NCBI RefSeq assembly: GCF_000296215.2
Contig: NZ_CP013949.1
Span: forward strand, 1,295,501 to 1,359,500
Source of the DNA: Bradyrhizobium sp. CCGE-LA001
Lineage (GTDB): Bacteria; Pseudomonadota; Alphaproteobacteria; Rhizobiales; Xanthobacteraceae
DNA length: 64,000 bases
Direction of reading: 5' to 3'
Below are positions 43,452-52,547 of the stretch, piece after piece. Made by a program: the position numbers and the translations under genes. Position 1 is the stretch's first letter; the number at the start of each line of letters is the position of its first letter. The notes under the pieces are model-generated. The model was not told the DNA's origin. It did not search any database and was given only the letters and a program-made list of their open reading frames with translations.

Positions 43452-43838
43452 TCAGTTCTGCTCCTTCAGGTAAGCGATGATGGCGGCGCGCGTCTCCGGT
43501 TTGGCCTGCCGGTACACCATGTTCACGCCGGGAATGACGGCTTGCGGATTGTTCAGCCAGGCGTCGAGCTTCGTCTCGTCCCAGGCGAAGTCAGCCTTCG
43601 ACAGGGCCTCCGAATATCTGAAGCCCTCGACCTTGCCGGCGGGACGTCCCACGATCTTCACCAGCGCCGGACCTTGCCGCATCGGTTCTGACAGGCTCAA
43701 CGTGTGGCACACTGCGCATTGTTGCTTGAAGAGTGTGGCGCCATCCGGCGGCTTTGCGGCCGGCAATGGCATTTGCGCGTCGGCGACCTGCACCACCAGC
43801 ACCATCGCGGTGCACAATCCCAGCACGATTGCGCGCAT
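43452..43838 (-). CDS. Exported c-type cytochrome
   Basis: The 128-residue periplasmic electron carrier has a signal peptide (MRAIVLGLCTAMVLVVQVADA|Q). It has one heme site CAVCH (Cys41, Cys44, His45) and an axial Met in VIPGVNMVY (Met107), as in cytochrome c2/c-550. The ATG at 43838 is chosen because it starts the signal peptide and has GGGCGG upstream; in-frame starts 8 and 14 codons earlier exist. First gene of the operon, it probably accepts electrons from the GMC dehydrogenase. Confidence 0.92.
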   Translation of the reverse strand: MRAIVLGLCTAMVLVVQVADAQMPLPAAKPPDGATLFKQQCAVCHTLSLSEPMRQGPALVKIVGRPAGKVEGFRYSEALSKADFAWDETKLDAWLNNPQAVIPGVNMVYRQAKPETRAAIIAYLKEQN

Positions 43839-44146
43839 CACCAAAAACCCGCCCATCCGCATCAAAATCAATCTGCGCAAACTCTAGGCGGCGTCGAAGA
43901 TGCGGTGGTAGTAGCGGGCTATTTCGCTGTGCGCCGAGATGTTTTGCTGCGCGTGTTGTTCCGCGCTGCCTTATATGCGGAGCACAATTCCGCGAAACCG
44001 CCGTCAAATCCCTAAACGATCACCATACGATGCGCATTGCATGACGGTCGCGCCGCTTGAACTCTTTACGCAATGCAATGGTTCGGTGCAGACGAGCGGC
44101 GCGGGAGCCGCCGGGCCATTCATCGCGAACAATCCAGGAGAAATGG

Positions 44147-44455
44147 ATGAAGTTGGTGAAGACCTCGATGATCGCATGCGCTCTGTCGGCCCTCATTGCG
44201 ACGCCGGTTCTCGCGCAAAGCGCGCCTCCCACCGCCAAGCCAGGCGGCACCATGCAAGGCAAGCCCATGCAGGGCAGCACGATGGGCAGTGGCGATGAGG
44301 AGATGAATGCCCAGCCGGGCGCGGCGGGCGAAAAGACCGGCATGAAGTCGACCAAAGGCACCAGGGGCACGGTCGGTACCACCGGCAGCGCTGCGCACAA
44401 GGGGACCGCCGACGATGCCACGACGGGCGGTGCTGCCCCATCCAAGCGCTACTAG
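44147..44455 (+). CDS. Small exported hypothetical protein
   Basis: A 102-residue protein with a signal peptide (MKLVKTSMIACALSALIATPVLAQ) and a mature low-complexity chain rich in Gly, Thr, Lys, Ala and Met (GGTMQGKPMQGSTMGSG, TKGTRGTVGTTG). No domain is recognised; it is probably disordered. AGGAG seven bases upstream supports the ATG at 44147, and a good terminator follows. A stress-response role is often proposed for such proteins, but nothing here shows it. Confidence 0.85.
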   Translation: MKLVKTSMIACALSALIATPVLAQSAPPTAKPGGTMQGKPMQGSTMGSGDEEMNAQPGAAGEKTGMKSTKGTRGTVGTTGSAAHKGTADDATTGGAAPSKRY

Positions 44456-44475
44456 TCTCGCGGTTTGATACGGCG

Positions 44476-44506
44476 AAACTCCGGTCGCCTCGCGGCCGGA
44501 GTTTTT
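44476..44506 (+). terminator. Intrinsic terminator
   Basis: AAACTCCGG, 11 bases, CCGGAGTTT (9-bp perfect stem), then a T-run. It ends the small exported-protein gene and, read in the other direction with its A-run, may also serve arfB. Confidence 0.88.
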
Positions 44507-44515
44507 CTGCGTATG

Positions 44516-44932
44516 TTAGTCGTCGAAGCCGCGCCCGCGCTTTGCCTTGACATCGCTACGGCGCTTCTTGCCTTCGAGCCGGCGCTGCTTGGACGCAAAG
44601 GTCGGCCGCGTCGCGCGCCGCGGAATCGGGCGCACCATCGCCTCGCGCAGCATCTCGACCAGCCGGTCGATGGCATCCTGCCGGTTGCGCTCCTGGGTGC
44701 GGAAGCGCTGGGCGTGGATCACGATCACGCCGTCTTTGGTCATACGCTGACCCGCGATGCGGGCGAGCCGGATGGCGGCATCCTCCGGCAGAGTCAGTTT
44801 GCGCGTGTCGAAGCGCAGTTGCGCAGAGGTCGCGACCTTGTTGACGTTCTGCCCGCCGGGCCCGGAGGCGCGGACAAAACCAATCTCGATGTCGTCCTCG
44901 TCGATGACGAGATCGCGGGATATCCGCAGCAT
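44516..44932 (-). CDS. arfB: Alternative ribosome-rescue factor ArfB
   Basis: ArfB (YaeJ) hydrolyses peptidyl-tRNA on stalled ribosomes. The 138-residue product has the GGQ motif (residues 26-28 in ASGPGGQNVNK) and the basic tail (KQRRLEGKKRRSDVKAKRGR) that enters the mRNA channel. The ATG at 44932 (MLRISRDLVI) is chosen over an earlier in-frame start. It is flanked by a terminator on one side and the M16 gene on the other. Confidence 0.95.
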   Translation of the reverse strand: MLRISRDLVIDEDDIEIGFVRASGPGGQNVNKVATSAQLRFDTRKLTLPEDAAIRLARIAGQRMTKDGVIVIHAQRFRTQERNRQDAIDRLVEMLREAMVRPIPRRATRPTFASKQRRLEGKKRRSDVKAKRGRGFDD

Positions 44933-45053
44933 GATGGCACCATTCCTGATGTTCGGACATATCGCGAACGTCCGCGTTCGGCAATGGTGGTGCTGGAAAT
45001 GCAAATGGCCGGGCGAACCCGGCCATTTCAGGAGACGTACCGGACTTCGGCCG

Positions 45054-46421
45054 TCAGTTCGACTTCGTCGCCGGTGCTGACGCCGGCTGAGCGGCGGCCT
45101 GCGGGGCGCGGCCGACGACGACGGTCAGGAGGCCCTGGCCCCACAGCCGCTTGGCTGCCGCCTTGGCGTCATCAAGCGTCACGGCATCGATGATGGCGTT
45201 GCGCTTCTCGATGTAGTCGATCGGCAGCTTGTCCTGCTGGTATTGCAGCAGCGCCTGCGCCAGCTTGGAGGAGGTGTCGAGCGCCAGCATCTGTGAGCCC
45301 TTGAGGTAGGACTTGGCCTCGTCGAGCTCCTTCTGTGTCGGGCCCTCCTCGGCGATGCGGCGCACTTCCTTCTCGATGGCGTCGATGGTGTCGCCAGAAC
45401 GGTCGGCGCGCGTGCCGGTGTTGCCGATGAAGAGCGCCGAATGCTCCATCCAGAGCAGCGATTCGTACACGGAATAGGCCAGCCCGCGCTTCTCGCGGAC
45501 CTCGCGATAGAGCCGGGAGGACAATCCGCCGCCGCCGAGAATGTGGTTGACGACGTAGGCCGCCATGAAGTTGGGATCGCTGCGCTTCACTCCCGGGCCG
45601 CCGAAGGTGATCACGGTCTGCGGCACGTCGAGGGTCACGAAGGCGCGCTGCGGCGGCGTGGCGGCCTCGACATCCGGGACCGGCGTGAGGTTGGCCTTGG
45701 CGGGCAGGCTGCCGAAGGTGTGGTCGAGCAGCTTGCCGAGCGTCGCGGGATCGACGTCGCCGACGACCGCGACCTTCAGCCCGTCCCTGGCGAGCACGCG
45801 GCCGACATAATCCTTCATGTCGGCGACCGTGATGGTCGGCACGCTGTCGAGGTTACCATTGGTCTGTCGGCCGTAGGGATGGCTGCCGAAGGCGACCTCC
45901 AGGAATTTGCGGCTCGCCAGCGATGTCGGATTGGTGGTCTCGCGACGCAGGCCCGAGACGACCTGCGAGCGGATACGCTCGACATCGGCAGGGTTGAAAT
46001 GCGGCGAGGTCAGCGCGCTCTTGAGCAGGTCGAAGGCCTCGTCCTTGTTGTCTCGCAGCATGCGCAGGCTGCCGCGGAAAGTGTCGCGGGTGGCGTTGAA
46101 GGAGAGCTCGATGGCACGGCGGTCGAGCCGCTCGTGGAAGGTCTTGGAGTCGAGATCGCCGGAGCCCTCGTCGAGGAGGTCGCCGACCAGGTTGGCGACG
46201 CCCGATTTGTCCTTGGGATCCTGCGCCGAGCCGCCGGCAAAGGAATATTCCATGGCGATCAACGGCACCGTTGCGTCCTGCACGAACCAGGCCTCGATGC
46301 CCCCGGGCGAGACCAGGCGCTGGATCTTTGCGGCCGCCTGCGACGGCGAGGCAGCAGCGAGCGCGAGCGTCGCGCCGGTAGCAAGGGAGAATGCGAGGCG
46401 TCGGAGGAAGGGATAGGTCAC
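45054..46421 (-). CDS. M16 family peptidase partner subunit (no zinc motif)
   Basis: This 455-residue exported protein is homologous to the non-catalytic half of M16 peptidases. The zinc motif HxxEH is absent at the expected place. The family C-terminal motif SSRLYREVREKRGLAYSVYE is intact. A signal peptide is present (LAFSLATGATLALAAASPSQA). The GTG at 46421 overlaps the stop of the catalytic subunit (GTGA), so the pair is co-translated. Together they resemble a periplasmic mitochondrial-processing-peptidase-like heterodimer. Confidence 0.93.
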   Translation of the reverse strand: MTYPFLRRLAFSLATGATLALAAASPSQAAAKIQRLVSPGGIEAWFVQDATVPLIAMEYSFAGGSAQDPKDKSGVANLVGDLLDEGSGDLDSKTFHERLDRRAIELSFNATRDTFRGSLRMLRDNKDEAFDLLKSALTSPHFNPADVERIRSQVVSGLRRETTNPTSLASRKFLEVAFGSHPYGRQTNGNLDSVPTITVADMKDYVGRVLARDGLKVAVVGDVDPATLGKLLDHTFGSLPAKANLTPVPDVEAATPPQRAFVTLDVPQTVITFGGPGVKRSDPNFMAAYVVNHILGGGGLSSRLYREVREKRGLAYSVYESLLWMEHSALFIGNTGTRADRSGDTIDAIEKEVRRIAEEGPTQKELDEAKSYLKGSQMLALDTSSKLAQALLQYQQDKLPIDYIEKRNAIIDAVTLDDAKAAAKRLWGQGLLTVVVGRAPQAAAQPASAPATKSN

Positions 46422-47806
46422 GAACGCTTCTCCTCGGGCTTGGCAGCCGTAGTGTCCTTGATCAGATAGCCCGTCACCGAGCGCTTCTTCTGGAGCCATT
46501 TCTGCGCGGCCGCGCGGACCTGCTCGGCGGTGACCGCGCGGATGCGGTCGGGCCAGCTCCTGATGTCCTCGATCGACAGGCCTGTGGTCAATGCGCCGCC
46601 ATACCAGCGCGCCAGGACCGCCTGGTTGTCCTGGGCGTAGATCGCTTCCGCGATGAGCTGGGTCTTGACCCGCTCCAGGTCCTCGGCGCGGATCGGGTTC
46701 TGCGCGACATTGGCGATGACGCCGTCGACCGCCTGCTCGACCTCGGCGAAGCTGATTCCGGGCTTCGGCGCGGCCGAGATCGCGAACTGCGTCGGGTCGA
46801 GCGAGATGCTGGAATAGCTGGCGTTGGCGGAAACCGCGAGCGGCTTATCGACGACGAGGGCGCGGTAGAGATAGGAATTGCTGCCGCTGCCCATCAGTTG
46901 CGCGAGCACGTCGAGCGCGGCGCTTTCGCCGGCCGCAGCCGTGGTCGCCGAAGGCACGAGATAATAGCGCCGCATGCTCGGCTGCTCGACGCGCGGGTCG
47001 GCCAGCGTGACGGTGCGCGGCGCGGCCGGCTCCGGCTCCTGCGGTCGGACGCGCCGGGCCGGGATCGCGGGCTGCGCCGGGATGGAGCCGAAATTGCGCT
47101 CGACCAGCGGACGGATCTCGGCGGCGTCGACGTCGCCGGCGATCACGAGGATCGCGTTGTTCGGCGCGTAGAAGCGGCGGTAGAAGGCGAGCGCGTCCTC
47201 GCGATCGAGCTTCTCGATCTCCTGATGCCAGCCGATCACCGGCCGGCCATAGGGATGGTTGAGATAGAGCGCGGCCATGATCTGCTCGTTCAGCCGCGCG
47301 TCCGGGTTGTTGGCGACGCGCATGTTGTATTCTTCGAGCACGACGTCGCGCTCGGGCAGCACGTTCTCGTCCTTGAGGACAAGGCCGGTCATGCGGTCGG
47401 CCTCGAACTCCATCATGGTCGGCAGCTGCTCTTTCGGAACACGCTGGTAGTAATTGGTGTAGTCGACCGAGGTCGAGGCGTTCTCGTTGCCGCCGACGCG
47501 GAGTACGGTCTGCGAGAATTCGCCGACCGGGTGCTTCGCCGTGCCCTTGAACATCAAGTGCTCGAGGAAGTGAGCGAGGCCGGACTTGCCCGGCGTCTCG
47601 TCGGCCGAGCCGACCTTGTACCAAATCATCTCCGTGACCACGGGTGTGCGGTGATCCGGGATCACCACGACCTGCATACCGTTGCTGAGCGTGAAGCTAG
47701 CGGGTGGAGGCGATGTCACCGTGGTCTGGGCGAGGGACGCGCCAGCCGTCAGGACACTGGTCGAAAGCGCGGCAAGGAGGCAGGCAGCCGATCGGTATGA
47801 GGACAT
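46418..47806 (-). CDS. M16 family zinc metallopeptidase, catalytic subunit
   Basis: This 462-residue exported protease has the inverted zinc motif HFLEHLMFKGT (about 74-84) and the downstream Glu ligand in EEYNMRVANNPDARLNE. A signal peptide (residues 1-22, ...TAGASLAQ) sends it to the periplasm. The start is ambiguous among three consecutive ATGs (47812, 47809, 47806); the last is chosen for its spacing to AAGG. It is followed by its non-catalytic partner. Confidence 0.95.
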   Translation of the reverse strand: MSSYRSAACLLAALSTSVLTAGASLAQTTVTSPPPASFTLSNGMQVVVIPDHRTPVVTEMIWYKVGSADETPGKSGLAHFLEHLMFKGTAKHPVGEFSQTVLRVGGNENASTSVDYTNYYQRVPKEQLPTMMEFEADRMTGLVLKDENVLPERDVVLEEYNMRVANNPDARLNEQIMAALYLNHPYGRPVIGWHQEIEKLDREDALAFYRRFYAPNNAILVIAGDVDAAEIRPLVERNFGSIPAQPAIPARRVRPQEPEPAAPRTVTLADPRVEQPSMRRYYLVPSATTAAAGESAALDVLAQLMGSGSNSYLYRALVVDKPLAVSANASYSSISLDPTQFAISAAPKPGISFAEVEQAVDGVIANVAQNPIRAEDLERVKTQLIAEAIYAQDNQAVLARWYGGALTTGLSIEDIRSWPDRIRAVTAEQVRAAAQKWLQKKRSVTGYLIKDTTAAKPEEKRS

Positions 47807-48011
47807 CATCATCCTTATGAGAGGCCGAGGTCCGGATGTCCGGCTCGGAAGCACGGCATGCTACACCGTGCGGCTGAGGCTTCGCGTCACGAAGCAGAGA
47901 ACTCAACGCTTAGGCAAGTTACTGATAAGCAATTTAAGGACCGCGTCCGGCGTGCGCGAGCCGCCGGTACGAGGTTCGATTCTTTCAGGATGTCGCAGCG
48001 CGACGGGAACG

Positions 48012-48737
48012 CTATTGTTCCTTGTCCTTGCCCGACATGATGTCGAAATAGGTCCGCCGCGTTTTGTCCGGCCCGGCGCCATAGGCGTAGTTCGGCGACG
48101 GCGTCTGATAGCCGGGCGGAGGCTCAACCAGCGATTGGCGCGGCGGCTCGCTGGTGAATTTCTTCTCTTCGGTGCTGTTGCCGCCCTTCATCATGTTCCA
48201 GAGACCACCGGAGAAACCGAGCTCCGCCGGGCTGAGCGAGGGGTTGCCATTGGTACCCGGCTGAATCGGATCGTTGCTGGTGCGGGGCGCTGCTGCGACC
48301 TCGCCGGCCTTCATTTCTGCCGGCGTCAGCGGCCGGGCGGCCTGCCAGTTTTCCGTCTCCTTGGTCGCCTTCTTACGCGCGGCAATCGCTTCCTTGCGGC
48401 GCTTTTCCTCGGGGTCCTTGGGCCAGTTCGGTGCGGCCTTGGCCTGGGTCGCGGGAGGCGGCAGGTCCAGCTTGGGCGGCACGACGAGCGGCGAGCGCTC
48501 TCGGTATTCGATCCCCTTCTTCTCCATGCTCTTGGCGCCGATGCCGGACATCAGATTGTCGATGATCTTCTCTTCGAAGGTCATCCCGTCATCTTCATCC
48601 TCGTCGTCACCGGCACGGGCCGCGCCGGCCGACATGACGAGGCCGATGCCGAGCACGACAGCGGACAATTTCAATGCCCGCCAGAACCCCGATTGGGGGT
48701 CTCGCACCATCGAACCGCTGGTCTTCGCGCTGCGCAT
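48012..48737 (-). CDS. Exported hypothetical protein downstream of lspA
   Basis: The 241-residue product has an N-terminal hydrophobic signal (LSAVVLGIGLVMSAGAARAG), an acidic stretch (DDEDEDDGMTFEEKIIDNLM), and a Pro/Lys/Ala-rich disordered remainder with PPPGYQTPSPNYAYG. In other alphaproteobacteria a DUF3035 lipoprotein (BamF) sits between lspA and M16 genes, but no lipobox is seen here, so I do not assign that. The start at 48737 begins MRSAKTSGSM. Confidence 0.8.
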   Translation of the reverse strand: MRSAKTSGSMVRDPQSGFWRALKLSAVVLGIGLVMSAGAARAGDDEDEDDGMTFEEKIIDNLMSGIGAKSMEKKGIEYRERSPLVVPPKLDLPPPATQAKAAPNWPKDPEEKRRKEAIAARKKATKETENWQAARPLTPAEMKAGEVAAAPRTSNDPIQPGTNGNPSLSPAELGFSGGLWNMMKGGNSTEEKKFTSEPPRQSLVEPPPGYQTPSPNYAYGAGPDKTRRTYFDIMSGKDKEQ

Positions 48738-48831
48738 TACTGTACCTGTTCCATATTGTGGCAGATTGCCGCTCGCACGCGGCTGGCCCCTGCAAAAACG
48801 GGTTCCACCTGCCGGTCCGTATCGACCGGGA

Positions 48832-49326
48832 TCAGGGCGCTTTTGCGGCGGGTACCCCCAGGAAGGAATCATACAATAGCGCGGCCACCCCAGCAACGAT
48901 GGCCACGTCGGCGAGGTTAAACACGTACCAATTGTAGGTCTTTCCGCCGATATCGATGTGGAACAGGGCGAAATCGACCACGGCGCCATAGGCAAGACGG
49001 TCGATGCCGTTGCCGATGGCGCCGCCGATGATCAGGCCGAGCGCGATCGTGGCCAGGAGGGTGTGCGAGCGGGCCATCCAGATCGCGAGCGCGACCACCG
49101 CGACACCTTTGACAGCCATCAGCGCGAGCTGCGCCGCTTGGCTGTCGTTCTGGAGCCAGCCGAAGCTGATGCCGATGTTCCAGGCCAGCACCAGGTCGAA
49201 GAACGGCGTCACCTTGACGACGCCGCGGCGGGCGAGTTCGAACACGTTCAGCAGCCAGAGCTTCGAAGCCTGATCGAGCACGAGCGTGATCAGGGCAGCG
49301 ATGATACCGGCGCGGAGCGGGGTCAT
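48832..49326 (-). CDS. lspA: Lipoprotein signal peptidase
   Basis: LspA cleaves signal peptides of lipoproteins in the inner membrane. The 164-residue product has four membrane segments and the two catalytic-Asp regions IIGGAIGNGIDRL (Asp near 115) and YNWYVFNLADVAIVAG (Asp near 142), plus an N-terminal LVLDQASKLW. It lies seven bases after ileS, as is usual. Confidence 0.96.
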   Translation of the reverse strand: MTPLRAGIIAALITLVLDQASKLWLLNVFELARRGVVKVTPFFDLVLAWNIGISFGWLQNDSQAAQLALMAVKGVAVVALAIWMARSHTLLATIALGLIIGGAIGNGIDRLAYGAVVDFALFHIDIGGKTYNWYVFNLADVAIVAGVAALLYDSFLGVPAAKAP

Positions 49327-49333
49327 GCCGGGA

Positions 49334-52300
49334 TCAGACTCCCACCCCTAACGCCTTCCATTCGCGCAGCGCCTGCGCGTCGCGCGGGGTGACGTCGGGA
49401 TATTCGGGGTCTTCACCGACCATCGGCGAGATCTTCCAGGAGCGGGCGCACTTCGTGCCGACTGCCTTCTCGACGATGACCGCCACACCCGGCACAGCGT
49501 CGAGACGGAAGGCGCCGGCCGGCGCATCGCCCTCGCGCACCTCGTAATTCGAGGTGATGCAGACCTCGGCGAGATCGACGTCGAACAGCGTCATCAGCAT
49601 GTTGCGATCGGCAACATAGATCACCGGCGAGGCCTCCAGCGACGAGCCAATGTTCTTGGCGGCGCGCTCAACTTCCAGCGCGCCGGTGACGACGCGGCGG
49701 ACGTTGCGGATCGTCTCCCACTTTCCCGCGAGCTTGTCGTCGCGCAGCTTCTCGAGGCCCTCGGGAAACAGCGTCAGATGCACCGAGGGCTCCGCATTGG
49801 GCCGGAACATCCGCCATGCTTCGTCAGTGGTGAAGCTCAGGATCGGCGCGAGCCATTTCAGCAGCGCATCGCACAGGGTCTCGATCGTGGTGAGCGCCGC
49901 CTTGCGCGCCACCGAGGACGGCGGATCGCAGTACAGCGTGTCCTTGCGGATGTCGAAATAGAACGCTGACAGGTCGGAGTTCATGAAGGCCGAGAGGCTC
50001 GCGACCACGGTCTTGTAGTCGAAATCGGCATAGGCCTTGCGAATGGTCTCGGCATGGCCGGCCAGCTCGTGCAGCATCAAGCGCTCGAGCTCGGGCATCT
50101 CGGCATAGGCGATCTTCTCGCTCGCCTTGAAGTGATGCAGCGTGCCGAGCATCCAGCGGATCGAGTTGCGCAGCTTGCGATAGGTCTCGATGGTGTTCTT
50201 CAGGATCTCGGGACCGATGCGCTGGTCGTCGGCATAGTCGGTGGCGCAGACCCACAGGCGGAGGATGTCCGCCCCCGAATCCTTGATCACCTTCTGCGGC
50301 TCGACGGTATTGCCGAGCGACTTCGACATCTTGCGGCCGTTCTCGTCCAGCGTGAAGCCGTGGGTCAGCACGACGTCGTAGGGCGCGCGGCCCCGCGTGC
50401 CCGCGCTTTCCAGCAGCGAGGAATGGAACCAGCCACGATGCTGGTCGCTGCCTTCCAGATACATCACGGTGTCGTTGCCGCCGTCGATCTTGCGGACGAT
50501 GTTGCCGAGCTGCGGGAAGTTCTGCCGGTCCTCGAGCACGAAGGCGTGCGTGGAGCCGGAATCGAACCAGACGTCGCAGATGTCGTCGACCTTCTTCCAG
50601 TCTTCGCTCGCGCGGGAGCCGAGGAAGCGCTCGCGGGCGCCTTGCATGTACCAGGCGTCGGCGCCTTCCTCCATGAAGGCCTCGGTGATGCGCTGGTTGA
50701 CGATCTCGTCCTGCAGGATCTCGGCCGAGCCGTCGCCCTTCTCGCGCACGAATACGGCGATCGGCACGCCCCAGGCGCGCTGACGCGAGATCACCCAGTC
50801 TGGACGGTTGGCAATCATGCCGTTGATGCGGTTCTCGCCCGCCGGCGGCACCCATTGCGTCACCGAGATCGCGTGCAGCGCGCGGGCGCGCAGCGTGTCG
50901 CCCTTCCTGGCATGGCCGTTCTCGCTGATGTCCTTGTCCATCGCGATGAACCATTGCGGCGTGTTGCGGAAGATCACCGGCTTCTTCGAGCGCCAGGAAT
51001 GCGGATACTGGTGCTTCAGCCGGCCGCGCGCGAGCAGCATGCCTCTTTCGGCGAGCGCCTTGATGACGGCCTCGTTGGCGTCACCCTTCTCGCCCTTGTC
51101 GTTGAGCACGCGCTTTCCGGTGAAGCCGGGAGCCTGTGCGGTGTAGGCGCCGTTCTCATCGACGGTGTAGGGAATCGTGGTGTTGATGCCGCGTGTGTCG
51201 AGCTCACGGGCACTCGCCATCCAGACATCGAAGTCCTCGCGGCCGTGGCCGGGCGCGGTGTGCACGAAGCCGGTGCCGGTGTCGTCGGTGACGTGGTCGC
51301 CGGCCAGCAGCGGCACGATGAAGTCGTAGCCGCCGGCAATGCCCTTCAGCGGATGGGCGCATTCGACCGCATCCAGCGTGTCGCCGGGGATGTCGCGCAC
51401 CTTCTCATAGGCCGTGACGCGTGCCTGCTTGAACACTTCCGCGGCCAGCGCGTCGGCCAGGATCAGCAGGTCGCCGGTCTTCGTCCAATTGTCCGCGGGC
51501 GCATCCGTCACCTTGTAGAGGCCATAGGCGATCTTGGGCGAGAAGGAGATGGCGCGATTGCCGGGCAGCGTCCAGGGCGTGGTGGTCCAGATCACCACGG
51601 CCGCATTGGCGAGCTCGCCATGCGCCGGCGAGGTGATCGGGAATTTCACCCACACCGTATCGGAAGTGTGGTCCTCGTACTCGACCTCGGCCTCCGCCAG
51701 CGCAGTCTTCTCGACCACGCTCCACATCACCGGCTTGGAGCCGCGATAGAGCGTACCGTTGGCCGCGAATTTCATCAGCTCGCGGGCGATCTGCGCTTCG
51801 GCCGGGTAGGTCATGGTCTGATAGGGATGGTCCCAGTCGCCGATGATGCCGAGGCGCTTGAATTCCTCGCGCTGCACGTTGATCCAATGCGTCGCATAGG
51901 CGCGGCATTCCTTGCGGAACGCCACCATCGCGGCGGAGTCGCGGAAGTCCGGCTTCTGCTTGCCCTTGGAACGGTAGTTCTCCTCCTCGATCTTCCATTC
52001 GATCGGCAGGCCGTGGCAGTCCCAGCCCGGCACGTAGTTGGAGTCGAAGCCGAGCATCTGCTGGCTCTTGGTCACGACGTCCTTGAGGATCTTGTTCAGC
52101 GCGTGCCCGATATGGATGTTGCCGTTGGCGTAGGGCGGGCCGTCATGCAGCACGAATTTGGCGCGGCCCCGTGCCGCCTGGCGCAGCCGGTCGTAGAGTC
52201 CGATCTCGTTCCAGTATTTCAAGAGCTCCGGCTCGCGCTGTGGCAGGCCGGCGCGCATCGGGAATTCGGTCTGCGGCAGGAACAGGGTTTTCGAATAGTC

Positions 52301-52342
52301 TTTGACTTCAGACTTTTGGGACTTTTGCGGCTTTTCGGACAT
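49334..52342 (-). CDS. ileS: Isoleucyl-tRNA synthetase
   Basis: IleS charges tRNA-Ile. The 1002-residue class Ia synthetase has the HIGH motif (77-80 in NGNIHIGHALNK), the CP1 editing domain (about 190-390), KMSKS (about 671-675 in GRKMSKSLGNT) and a C-terminal anticodon-binding region. The ATG at 52342 (MSEKPQKSQKSEVKD) is chosen over one 23 codons upstream; neither has a strong ribosome site. It is in a run ribF, ileS, lspA. Confidence 0.97.
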   Translation of the reverse strand: MSEKPQKSQKSEVKDYSKTLFLPQTEFPMRAGLPQREPELLKYWNEIGLYDRLRQAARGRAKFVLHDGPPYANGNIHIGHALNKILKDVVTKSQQMLGFDSNYVPGWDCHGLPIEWKIEEENYRSKGKQKPDFRDSAAMVAFRKECRAYATHWINVQREEFKRLGIIGDWDHPYQTMTYPAEAQIARELMKFAANGTLYRGSKPVMWSVVEKTALAEAEVEYEDHTSDTVWVKFPITSPAHGELANAAVVIWTTTPWTLPGNRAISFSPKIAYGLYKVTDAPADNWTKTGDLLILADALAAEVFKQARVTAYEKVRDIPGDTLDAVECAHPLKGIAGGYDFIVPLLAGDHVTDDTGTGFVHTAPGHGREDFDVWMASARELDTRGINTTIPYTVDENGAYTAQAPGFTGKRVLNDKGEKGDANEAVIKALAERGMLLARGRLKHQYPHSWRSKKPVIFRNTPQWFIAMDKDISENGHARKGDTLRARALHAISVTQWVPPAGENRINGMIANRPDWVISRQRAWGVPIAVFVREKGDGSAEILQDEIVNQRITEAFMEEGADAWYMQGARERFLGSRASEDWKKVDDICDVWFDSGSTHAFVLEDRQNFPQLGNIVRKIDGGNDTVMYLEGSDQHRGWFHSSLLESAGTRGRAPYDVVLTHGFTLDENGRKMSKSLGNTVEPQKVIKDSGADILRLWVCATDYADDQRIGPEILKNTIETYRKLRNSIRWMLGTLHHFKASEKIAYAEMPELERLMLHELAGHAETIRKAYADFDYKTVVASLSAFMNSDLSAFYFDIRKDTLYCDPPSSVARKAALTTIETLCDALLKWLAPILSFTTDEAWRMFRPNAEPSVHLTLFPEGLEKLRDDKLAGKWETIRNVRRVVTGALEVERAAKNIGSSLEASPVIYVADRNMLMTLFDVDLAEVCITSNYEVREGDAPAGAFRLDAVPGVAVIVEKAVGTKCARSWKISPMVGEDPEYPDVTPRDAQALREWKALGVGV

Positions 52343-52547
52343 GAGGCTGACTGGCTCGGAAGGGCGCGGAAAAACGGATGGCGATTGGGAAATCGCGGGG
52401 TGAAACGACACAATCCCGGTCTTGCGCCGAGCTTTGGGCTCAGGCGGAAGCCGGGCCGCTAATCCCTATGATGCGCCGCGCAAACATGGGCACTCCATAG
52501 CAGGGGGCCAGGGGAAGCGCAAAGGTCCGGAGGGGCCGGTTTGAGGC

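Noticed and set aside
47930..48010. Possible tRNA-like segment containing GGTTCGATTC
   Set aside because: The T-loop-like sequence is present, but no acceptor stem, D-arm or anticodon arm can be folded around it.
50054..52462. 802-codon plus-strand open frame antisense to ileS
   Set aside because: It is the GC-rich shadow of a conserved synthetase gene; its product is a low-complexity Gly/Ala/Arg/His sequence with no family features and no ribosome site.
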